A stretch of DNA of 5,235 nt from Bordetella parapertussis (GTDB lineage: Bacteria > Pseudomonadota > Gammaproteobacteria > Burkholderiales > Burkholderiaceae_B), in contig CALQNE010000250.1 of NCBI GenBank assembly GCA_943331855.1, positions 1 to 5,235 on the forward strand, in the 5' to 3' direction. The notes beneath the pieces were generated by a model, which was not told where the DNA came from, made no database searches, and saw only the letters and a program-made list of their open reading frames with translations. Shown one piece after another: positions 1 through 5,235 of the stretch (position 1 is its first letter; every line of letters starts with the position of its first letter). Made by a program: the position numbers and the translations under genes.

Positions 1-435
1 AGTTTTGAAAGGACTTTTTTCAGGCACTACCAAGACCATTGGTGTTTGAAAGATTGCCCCAACCACAGCCAGATCTTCAGAATGATCCCAGCTCAATTTT
101 TTAAACAGTGACGGCAAAATCGCATAACTCGATTCAAAAGCAATTAAGGTGTATCCGTCAGGATTTGCTTTGAGCACCTGCGAAAATCCAATCGTGCTCG
201 ATGCCCCTGGCTTGTTTTCAACAACAACAGACTGCCCGGTTTGCTCCGCAATTTTTTGACCAATCACGCGTGCACCCATGTCAACCGTACCACCAGTCGC
301 CCATGGCACCACGATTTTCACTGGCTGACTTGGCCAGGCGGACTGGGCTTGACTCAAGCCAGACATAAACAGGCCAGAAGCAACCCATACAATCATTGAA
401 AGAAAGTTCTTTGAAATTTTTTGCTGACTTTGCAC
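1..435 (-). CDS. TctC/Bug-type periplasmic solute receptor, 3' part cut by window edge
   Basis: This is the first 145 codons of a tripartite tricarboxylate transporter receptor; the gene continues past the left edge (family members are about 320-330 residues). I chose the GTG at 433-435 because a GAGG stands 6 bases upstream and because this start gives a complete signal peptide: a lysine-containing n-region (residues 1-10), a hydrophobic core (about 12-27) and a likely cleavage after SQA (residue 30). A later ATG (residue 14) would remove the charged n-region. The mature part shows family hallmarks: WPSQPVKIVVP (34-44), the ligand loop ATGGTVD (46-52), VVENKPGASS (71-80) and NPDGYTL (91-97). 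It lies 49 bp after the tctA stop on the same strand, so it could be a second receptor sharing the TctA/TctB carrier. Alternatively it opens another transport set beyond the window. Ligand unknown. Confidence 0.93.
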   Translation of the reverse strand, partial: MQSQQKISKNFLSMIVWVASGLFMSGLSQAQSAWPSQPVKIVVPWATGGTVDMGARVIGQKIAEQTGQSVVVENKPGASSTIGFSQVLKANPDGYTLIAFESSYAILPSLFKKLSWDHSEDLAVVGAIFQTPMVLVVPEKSPFKT

Positions 436-441
436 ACTAAA

Positions 442-445
442 CCTC
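442..445 (-). promoter_or_regulatory. Ribosome binding site deciding the GTG start of the second receptor
   Basis: GAGG on the minus strand ends 6 bases before the GTG codon at 435-433. No comparable site precedes the in-frame ATG 13 codons further in, so this site supports the GTG start. Confidence 0.7.
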
Positions 446-484
446 GTGATCAATTTTGGTTTAAAGATATTTTTTCTGACTACG

Positions 485-1981
485 TTACTCGAGCGATGCC
501 TCAATTCTTTTTTCGCGGCGTTTGCGAACCCACGGCAGGTTAGGCAGAATCAGTAGCGATACCGCGATCACCATCAACGTAGCCGACAACGGTCTTGAGA
601 AAAAAATCATGAAATCGCCTTGCGATAAAAGCATTGACTGGCGAAAATTATTTTCCATGAGTGGGCTCAATACCATCGCCATGATGAGTGGCGCAGCTTC
701 GTATTTAAGCTTTTTAAACAAATAGCCGATGAAGCCAAAAACAATCATCACGATGACATCGATGATGCTGTTACTCAAGCTATAAGAGCCAATCACACAA
801 AAAATGAGAATGGCAGGTACTAAGTAGTGGTAAGGGATTTTTAAAATCTTGACCCAAAGCCCCACGAAAGGCAGATTCAGTACGATCAACATGATATTGC
901 CGATATACATGCTTGCGACAACACCCCAAAAAATATCTGGATGCTGTGTAATGAGTAAAGGGCCCACATTCACGCCATACGATAAAAAGGCGCCCAACAA
1001 CAAGGCCATCCCAGGTGTTGACGGGATCGCCAGCGTCAATAAGGGAATAAAGGCGCCACCAATCGCTGCGTTATTGGCTGCTTCGGGTCCTGCAACGCCT
1101 TCGATTGCACCTTGACCAAATTGCTCTGGGTGTTTCGATATTTTCTTTTCAACGCTATACGAAACAAAACCAGCTGCAACCGGACCGGCCCCGGGCAGCA
1201 GACCAAAGAAGAAGCCAATGATTCCGCCTCGGGAAATCGGTCCGACTGAAGCAGCCCAATCTTTGCGATTAGGCCAAACCTGAGAAATCTTTCCATCAAA
1301 AACATCTTTTGATATTCTTTGTTCAATATTCAAAAGCACTTCTGAGATTCCAAATAGTCCCATGATGATCGGGATCAACCCGACTCCATCTGAAAACTCA
1401 ACGATCCCAAACGTAAAGCGTGGAGTGCCCATCACAAGATCCATACCAATAGATCCTAGAAATAAACCGACCATCGCCATCATCAACGCTCTGACCATTG
1501 ATCCCTGGGCCATAAAGGTCAAGACTACTAAGCCGCAACACATCAAAGCGAAATACTCTGGAAAGCCAAAAATCAACGCCACTTTTGCCAGATGCGGCGC
1601 GGCCAACTGCAAGCCAACAATCGCCAGGGTGCCGCCAATAAAAGACCCAATGGCGCTAATGCCCAAGGCCACCCCGGCGCGACCTTTGCGCGCCATTTGA
1701 TGACCATCCAAACAAGTAATCACGGACGAGGCCTCACCGGGAATATTGACCAGGATCGACGTGGTTGAGCCACCATACATGGCACCGTAGTAAATGCCAG
1801 ACAGCATAATGACTGCTGAAACAGGTGGAATCCCAAGCGTGACCGGAAACAAAATAGACATCGCAGCGACTGGACCAATGCCTGGCAATACACCCACCAG
1901 AGTACCGATAAAAACACCTGCCGCGCAGTAGCCTAGATTGGCCACTGTCATTGCGATCGAGAAACCATCAAAAATATCCAT
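485..1981 (-). CDS. tctA: TctA, large membrane subunit of tripartite tricarboxylate transporter
   Basis: This is the large integral inner-membrane subunit of a TctABC secondary carrier, which moves an organic acid handed over by a TctC receptor, driven by an ion gradient (family knowledge). It has 498 residues, the usual family length, and is hydrophobic almost throughout, with roughly ten or more membrane segments. Conserved stretches are GVLPGIGPVAA (30-40), GIYYGAMYGGSTT (62-74), NIPGEASSVITCLDG (79-93), GLLPGAGPVAAG (260-271) and GPEAANNA (298-305). The two LPGxGPVAA motifs mark the internal two-fold repeat. The open frame extends upstream to 2032, but that ATG would overlap tctB by 43 bases. 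The ATG at 1981 gives MDIFDGFS, matching the typical TctA beginning, and has GAGAG 5 bases upstream. The tctB stop ends 8 bases before it. The C-terminus is basic (about 486-492), probably cytosolic. Substrate cannot be inferred. Confidence 0.97.
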   Translation of the reverse strand: MDIFDGFSIAMTVANLGYCAAGVFIGTLVGVLPGIGPVAAMSILFPVTLGIPPVSAVIMLSGIYYGAMYGGSTTSILVNIPGEASSVITCLDGHQMARKGRAGVALGISAIGSFIGGTLAIVGLQLAAPHLAKVALIFGFPEYFALMCCGLVVLTFMAQGSMVRALMMAMVGLFLGSIGMDLVMGTPRFTFGIVEFSDGVGLIPIIMGLFGISEVLLNIEQRISKDVFDGKISQVWPNRKDWAASVGPISRGGIIGFFFGLLPGAGPVAAGFVSYSVEKKISKHPEQFGQGAIEGVAGPEAANNAAIGGAFIPLLTLAIPSTPGMALLLGAFLSYGVNVGPLLITQHPDIFWGVVASMYIGNIMLIVLNLPFVGLWVKILKIPYHYLVPAILIFCVIGSYSLSNSIIDVIVMIVFGFIGYLFKKLKYEAAPLIMAMVLSPLMENNFRQSMLLSQGDFMIFFSRPLSATLMVIAVSLLILPNLPWVRKRREKRIEASLE

Positions 1982-1986
1982 GTGTT

Positions 1987-1991
1987 CTCTC
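1987..1991 (-). promoter_or_regulatory. Ribosome binding site of tctA, overlapping the tctB stop
   Basis: GAGAG on the minus strand lies 5 bases before the ATG at 1981 and shares bases with the TGA stop of tctB (1992-1990). It supports the shorter start over the ATG at 2032, and it suggests that ribosomes finishing tctB re-initiate on tctA. Confidence 0.6.
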
Positions 1992-2490
1992 AGAAACCAA
2001 ACAAACCGACTGGTAACGCGGTGTCTAGCCAAACTTTAAAGACAAGATAGGTCGTCAGGGACGACAGCACTGACCCAAACACAATGACATACCACCGCTG
2101 GGGCTCTACCAACCACAAAAGAAATCCAATAAAGAGGCTTGTACTCAAAATAAAACCAAGATGTTCCATTGAAAGGGAGTAAACCAAAAGTGCCACCACG
2201 ATCACAGCCGCTTTGATCGCACCGCGCCTATTGGCAAACAATGGCTCAACGGTCTGCGACAATTGCGTTTCACTGCTCAGGGCTTGCGCCCGCGAGCGCG
2301 CAAGCGCGACATTGATCCATTGAATCAATGAAAGCAGCGTCAGCGCCGCGCCGGCAATAAAAGAAAACATGCCAGGACCTGGATCATTGGGCGAACCCAG
2401 CGATAGCCTGTAGGCGCCAAAGCATATCGCGAGCCCCAGCACGGTCCAAAAAATACTCAGCCACTGCTCTCTTCTGAAGACTTCATTCAT
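1990..2490 (-). CDS. tctB: TctB, small membrane subunit of tripartite tricarboxylate transporter
   Basis: This is the small, poorly conserved inner-membrane partner of TctA; together they form the permease (family knowledge). It has 166 residues, normal for TctB. Four hydrophobic segments are visible, at about 11-28, 41-60, 92-128 (long, possibly two helices or a hairpin) and 132-154. Family landmarks are the SPNDPGPGMFSFIAG stretch after the first helix (33-47), HLGFILSTSLF (110-120) and the C-terminal WLDTALPVGLFG (154-165), which resembles the usual TctB ending. Residues 62-91 form a polar loop. It starts 17 bases after the tctC stop and ends 8 bases before tctA, in the canonical tctC-tctB-tctA order. 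No strong Shine-Dalgarno precedes its ATG, so translation may depend on ribosomes coming from tctC. Confidence 0.93.
   Translation of the reverse strand: MNEVFRREQWLSIFWTVLGLAICFGAYRLSLGSPNDPGPGMFSFIAGAALTLLSLIQWINVALARSRAQALSSETQLSQTVEPLFANRRGAIKAAVIVVALLVYSLSMEHLGFILSTSLFIGFLLWLVEPQRWYVIVFGSVLSSLTTYLVFKVWLDTALPVGLFGF
2282..2305. repeat. GC-rich inverted repeat inside tctB
   Basis: Perfect 8-base arms (2282-2289 and 2298-2305, GCTTGCGC/GCGCAAGC) flank an 8-base GC-rich centre. It lies in the codons for the polar loop of TctB (around residues 62-70, ARSRAQA). It can form a hairpin in the mRNA, but no U-run follows, so it is not a normal terminator. The Ala/Arg-rich codons could produce it by chance. 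Confidence 0.45.
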
Positions 2491-2493
2491 TTC

Positions 2494-2516
2494 GGTAATG
2501 ACTCTGTTTAATTACC
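2494..2516 (-). promoter_or_regulatory. Small inverted repeat spanning the tctC stop and tctB leader
   Basis: GGTAAT (2499-2494 on the other strand) pairs with ATTACC (2516-2511): perfect 6-base arms around an 11-base loop. On the mRNA the first arm is the end of tctC, the loop holds its TAA stop and the purine-rich ACAGAG, and the second arm ends 3 bases before the tctB ATG. The stem is short and AT-containing, so a translational role is only a possibility. Confidence 0.35.
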
Positions 2517-3485
2517 CATTGACTTCAAGATACCGCCAAATAAGTCGCTTTGCCCTTTCAGCCAGGCTTTATATGCCTCAGGTCGCATCAACTCAATCTC
2601 AACGCCAAAGGGTTCAAGGCGCGTTGTAATTTGTTGGTTGTACTTTTCAACCGCCTTTTCAGCCGCAAGATAGATCGCCTCAACAACCTCTTTAGGCGTA
2701 CCCTTAGGCGCAGAGATCCCATAATAAGAGGGGCTTGCAATCGTATAGCCCAGTTCTTGTAAGGTTGGAACATCCGGAAACGCCTTCAGTCGCTTTGTGC
2801 CGTACGAGGCGAGCGGGCGAAGCGTGCCGGCCCTCAGGTGAGGCGTTGCAGGTGCGACTGCCGTAGAGGCCATATTGACGTGCCCCCCTAACGTTGCCGT
2901 GATGGCCGGCCCACTACCCTGCGAGGGAATATGGTTCCATTTAACCCCCGCCTCTTTTGCTAAACCCTCTGGAATTAAATGGTTGGTACCAAAGGTGCCA
3001 GAGCTTGTGTAGGTGATTTTTCCGGGCGCCTTTTTTGATGCGTCAATCAAATCCTTAAACGTCATCCAGGGTGAGCTGGATAACACAACCAGCAACGAAC
3101 CACTTTCGACCAGGCTTGCAATCGGTTCGAACGAATCAAGGCTGTAGCTCACTTGTTTATTCGTTAACGGCACGACAGCGATCGATGAATGTGATGTACC
3201 AACCAAGACATAACCATCTGGTTTACTCGTCGCAACAAAACCTGCGCCGACCGCACCGGCAGCGCCAGGTTTGTACACCAACGATAGAGATTGTCCTAAG
3301 AACTCACCCATCCGTTCGACAAAGGGGCGCAGTAAGTTATCAGTATCACCAGGCTGAAAGGGAATAATCACTTGTATGGGTTTAGTCGGAAATTTCTCGG
3401 CCGCCAAGCCTTGAAGCGGAAACAGACTCGCGATGCCGGTCAGCACCGCAGCCATCTTCAACGCGAACATTTGATTTAATCGCAT
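2508..3485 (-). CDS. tctC: TctC/Bug-type periplasmic solute receptor
   Basis: This is the periplasmic receptor of the TctABC carrier: it binds an organic acid and docks on TctA/TctB. It has 325 residues, full family length. The N-terminus is a signal peptide: n-region MRLNQMFALK, hydrophobic 11-23, and a likely cleavage near GLA-A (28-29). The mature protein begins with the family pattern EKFPTKPIQVIIPF (30-43), followed by KPGAAGAVGA (72-81), PDGYVLVG (89-96), a hinge region near SSGTFGTNHL (161-170), and the late motifs DVPTLQELGY (238-247) and ISAPKGTP (257-264). The first ligand loop, PFQPGDTDNLLR (42-53), is one residue shorter than the usual PFxxGGxxDxxxR form. The ATG at 3485 lies inside the last codons of the upstream dehydrogenase (10-base overlap). 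GGAGG stands 12 bases upstream, rather far. Coupled translation is likely. Ligand unknown. Confidence 0.95.
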   Translation of the reverse strand: MRLNQMFALKMAAVLTGIASLFPLQGLAAEKFPTKPIQVIIPFQPGDTDNLLRPFVERMGEFLGQSLSLVYKPGAAGAVGAGFVATSKPDGYVLVGTSHSSIAVVPLTNKQVSYSLDSFEPIASLVESGSLLVVLSSSPWMTFKDLIDASKKAPGKITYTSSGTFGTNHLIPEGLAKEAGVKWNHIPSQGSGPAITATLGGHVNMASTAVAPATPHLRAGTLRPLASYGTKRLKAFPDVPTLQELGYTIASPSYYGISAPKGTPKEVVEAIYLAAEKAVEKYNQQITTRLEPFGVEIELMRPEAYKAWLKGQSDLFGGILKSMGN

Positions 3486-4276
3486 TTTGCTGTCATGCCT
3501 CCGTCAACCACGAGCTCGGTCCCCGTAATGAACCGAGCCTCATCTGAGGCTAAAAACAGTGCTGCGTTCGCCGTATCACGACCATCCCCCATGAAAGGCA
3601 TCGGTATGCGCGCCTGACGCTTTTTCAGGATTGCCTCAACGTCTCCACCGCTTTGATTTTTTGCAACACGCACTTCAACCAAGGGCGTGTGCAGCTGCCC
3701 AGGTAAGACCGAATTAATGCGTATGCCCTTGCTGGCATATTCAACGGCTACGACCTTGCCAAACTGAATCACACCAGCCTTCGAAGCGGCATACCCCACC
3801 TGTGCTGCACCAGACCAACGAATTCCAGAAATCGATGCAATATTCACGATTGAACCCGCACCTTTTTCAAGCATCACAGGCATCACATGCTTACACATCA
3901 TGAACACTGTTTTAAGATTGAGGTCCATCTGAGCATCCCAGTTTTCTTCGCTCAGCGTAATCGGACCACCGGGTGAGCCGCCCCCAACGTTATTCACCAG
4001 AATATCAATACCACCGTATTGTTTAACGCAAGCAGCCACCAGGGCTGGGATCGCCTTGCTATCCAAAACGTTACATTGATAAGCTGTGACCTCTCCACCC
4101 TCTTGAGCAATCAGCGCAAGGGTTTCTTGCATCGTGCTTAAATCTTTATCAACCGCAAACACGCGCGCGCCCTCTTGGGCAAACCTGACTGCGATCGCAC
4201 GGCCATTACCCCACCCTGGCCCGACGCAACCCGCCCCGGTTACCAGCGCCACTTTGCCTTCTAATCGTTTTGTCAT
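3476..4276 (-). CDS. Short-chain dehydrogenase/reductase (classical SDR), second of a tandem pair
   Basis: This is a cytosolic NAD(P)-dependent oxidoreductase of 266 residues, typical for classical SDRs. The Rossmann nucleotide loop is enlarged: TGAGCVGPGWGNGRA (13-27), about five residues longer than the usual TGxxxGIG. Asp43 at the end of the second strand suggests NAD(H) rather than NADP(H). NNVG (95-98) replaces NNAG. The catalytic tetrad is complete: Asn120, Ser148, Tyr162 and Lys166 (YAASK). LPGQLHTPL (191-199) and the C-terminal SDEARFITGTELVVDGG (244-260) are standard. It is a clear but divergent paralogue of the gene upstream, with about half of positions identical by eye. The gap between them is 51 bp, and its 3' end overlaps tctC by 10 bases. 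No clear Shine-Dalgarno precedes the ATG. The substrate is not readable; automatic labels such as 3-oxoacyl-ACP reductase or glucose 1-dehydrogenase would be over-specific. Confidence 0.95.
   Translation of the reverse strand: MTKRLEGKVALVTGAGCVGPGWGNGRAIAVRFAQEGARVFAVDKDLSTMQETLALIAQEGGEVTAYQCNVLDSKAIPALVAACVKQYGGIDILVNNVGGGSPGGPITLSEENWDAQMDLNLKTVFMMCKHVMPVMLEKGAGSIVNIASISGIRWSGAAQVGYAASKAGVIQFGKVVAVEYASKGIRINSVLPGQLHTPLVEVRVAKNQSGGDVEAILKKRQARIPMPFMGDGRDTANAALFLASDEARFITGTELVVDGGMTAKCD
3498..3502 (-). promoter_or_regulatory. Possible ribosome binding site of tctC inside the upstream SDR gene
   Basis: GGAGG on the minus strand, within the Gly-Gly codons near the end of the dehydrogenase gene, stands 12 bases before the tctC ATG. 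The spacing is longer than ideal. An out-of-frame ATG follows it immediately (a codon of the SDR), so initiation probably relies partly on translational coupling across the 10-base overlap. Confidence 0.4.
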
Positions 4277-4327
4277 TTTTTTATAAACACCGATGATGAA
4301 TAATTGATTGAGTCAAACGTCTTGAAA

Positions 4328-5137
4328 TCAGGTGCCGCTTGGACCAAAGGTCGTGTAGCCACCATCGACCACGATTTCGGTTCCCGTAATAAACGCTGCC
4401 TCGTCCGACACTAGAAATAAGACAGCGTGAGCGATGTCCCAGCCTGTACCCATCCGGCCAATCGGCACCATGGCATTACGCTTTGCAATTAATGATGCAG
4501 CATCCGTCGCGGACAACTGCTTAGTGAGGCGATGTTCAACAAGCGGCGTATGCATGAGTCCTGGAACAACCGTGTTGCAACGGATTCCCTTTTTTGCATA
4601 GGCACCCGCGGTTGAACGCGAGAACTGGATAATGCCGGCCTTACTCGAACTATAGGCAACATGGGTGCGATCTTTCGAATTTCGCAAACCGGCAACCGAC
4701 GAGATATTGATAATGACGCCCTTGCCCTGCGCTTCCAGAACTGGAATCACATGTTTGCAGCCAAGGAAAACCGTCTTGAGGTTGAAATCAATCTGACGGT
4801 CCCACGCTTCCTCGGTCATCGTCACAGGGTTACCTGGCTCTGAGCCGCCCACGTTGTTGATTAAGATATCAACGCGTTTGAAACGATCAAGACAGGCTTC
4901 AACCATTTTTTTGACCGCTGCTGAATCCAACATATCGCAAAGATGCGTTGCGCAAACAAAACCTTCATCCTCGATCGTCTGCCGCGTTTGTTCAACAGCT
5001 TCTTTCACCACATCCACTAAAAAAACTGAAGCGCCTTGCCGCGCCAAGAGCACCGCCGTTGCTCGGCCGTTGCCCCAACCAGGGCCTACTGAGCCCGCAC
5101 CCGTTACGATTGCAACCTTTCCTGTTAAGTTCAGCAT
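4328..5137 (-). CDS. Short-chain dehydrogenase/reductase (classical SDR), first gene of the operon
   Basis: This is a cytosolic NAD(P)-dependent oxidoreductase of 269 residues. The nucleotide loop TGAGSVGPGWGNGRA (12-26) carries the same enlarged glycine-rich form as the next gene. Asp42 after the second strand favours NAD(H). The other family motifs are NNVG (94-97), Asn119, Ser147 (SSVAG, 146-150) and Tyr162/Lys166 (YSSSK), giving a full catalytic tetrad. VPGLMHTPLVE (191-201) and the ending SDEAAFITGTEIVVDGG (244-260) are shared with the paralogue. The two differ most in the helices after strand 2 (about 43-62), around 151-161 just before the catalytic Tyr, and in the substrate-lid region (about 202-222), so they probably act on different substrates or stereoisomers. 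The ATG at 5137 is preceded by GGAG 5 bases upstream. It is the first gene after a non-coding leader and so probably sits next to the promoter. The oxidation target is unknown. Confidence 0.95.
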   Translation of the reverse strand: MLNLTGKVAIVTGAGSVGPGWGNGRATAVLLARQGASVFLVDVVKEAVEQTRQTIEDEGFVCATHLCDMLDSAAVKKMVEACLDRFKRVDILINNVGGSEPGNPVTMTEEAWDRQIDFNLKTVFLGCKHVIPVLEAQGKGVIINISSVAGLRNSKDRTHVAYSSSKAGIIQFSRSTAGAYAKKGIRCNTVVPGLMHTPLVEHRLTKQLSATDAASLIAKRNAMVPIGRMGTGWDIAHAVLFLVSDEAAFITGTEIVVDGGYTTFGPSGT

Positions 5138-5235
5138 GTCATCTCCAGTGAATATCTTTTTTTAAGTGCTCAGTTTATTAGGCACATCACACAGAACAGC
5201 GATGCGTTACTTATTTAAAAAAACGAAACGGTCGA
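5138..5235 (-). promoter_or_regulatory. AT-rich leader upstream of the operon, promoter probably here or just beyond
   Basis: These 98 bases before the first SDR gene hold no convincing open frame and are AT-rich, in contrast to the genes. A TAATAA at 5180-5175 could serve as a -10 box, but no acceptable -35 sequence stands 16-18 bases before it. At the far end a frame reads RPFRFFK and stops at 5213-5211; this could be the tail of another same-strand gene, but eight codons are too few to judge. The call is from position, not from a recognised promoter. Confidence 0.35.
5143..5146 (-). promoter_or_regulatory. Ribosome binding site of the first SDR gene
   Basis: GGAG (part of TGGAGA) on the minus strand, 5 bases before the ATG at 5137. 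It is the best-placed Shine-Dalgarno of the five complete genes, as expected for the first gene of an operon. Confidence 0.75.

Noticed and set aside
436..484. A terminator between tctA and the second receptor gene
   Set aside because: The 49-base gap has short A/T runs but no GC-rich hairpin before a T-run in the direction of transcription, so read-through is more likely.
522..1700. Open frames on the plus strand opposite tctA (522-725, 849-1115, 1362-1700)
   Set aside because: They are antisense to a gene with strong family motifs, their products are low-complexity or proline/lysine-rich without recognisable domains, and none has a convincing ribosome site.
485..1981. The two LPGxGPVAA motifs of TctA as a recent sequence duplication
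   Set aside because: The repeated motif is a standard feature of the TctA family, and the codons of the two copies differ, so it is ancient rather than a new event.
1982..2032. A 17-residue N-terminal extension of TctA starting at 2032
   Set aside because: It would overlap tctB by 43 bases and add an unusual basic stretch. The ATG at 1981 matches the family start and has a well-placed GAGAG.
4277..4327. An internal promoter between the two SDR genes (TTGACT with TATAAA)
   Set aside because: The two hexamers are about 25 bases apart, far too long for a sigma-70 promoter, and TATAAA almost touches the start codon.
4854..5165. Plus-strand frames opposite the first SDR gene, running into the leader
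   Set aside because: They mirror the codons of the conserved SDR N-terminus. The products look like shadow translations and match no family I know.
5175..5203. A sigma-70 promoter with TAATAA as the -10 box
   Set aside because: The bases 16-18 positions upstream (ATCGCT and neighbours) do not resemble TTGACA, so I could not support it as a promoter.

Overview
The window is a piece of a bacterial, almost certainly betaproteobacterial (Burkholderiales-like), catabolic and transport locus. This rests on the gene content: tctA/B/C-type tripartite tricarboxylate transporters with several 'Bug'-type TctC receptors are a hallmark of that group. The base composition looks close to balanced, lower in GC than classical Burkholderia or Bordetella. 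No marker gene is present that would fix the genus.

Every supported gene lies on the minus strand, so transcription runs from the right edge to the left edge. In that order they are: a short non-coding leader (5235-5138); a short-chain dehydrogenase/reductase (SDR, 5137-4328); a 51-bp gap; a second, paralogous SDR (4276-3476); a TctC-type solute receptor (3485-2508) whose start codon lies inside the end of the SDR; TctB (2490-1990); TctA (best start 1981, end 485); and, 49 bp further, the first 145 codons of a second TctC-type receptor that runs off the left edge (435-1). Gaps are short or negative and no terminator-like hairpin is visible, so this reads as one operon.

The likely joint job is as follows. 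One or two periplasmic receptors capture an organic acid and deliver it to the TctA/TctB membrane carrier, and the two dehydrogenases oxidise or reduce a hydroxyl/keto group on that compound or on an early product of it. The substrate cannot be read from the sequence. The TctCBA assignment is very secure, the SDR family assignment is very secure, and the pathway is an inference.

I found no mobile element, CRISPR array, RNA gene or unknown protein family, and no evidence for a radically new system. The points that deserve a second look are: two receptors with visibly different ligand loops around one permease; a tandem pair of SDRs sharing an enlarged glycine-rich nucleotide loop; and small RNA-level structures at gene junctions.
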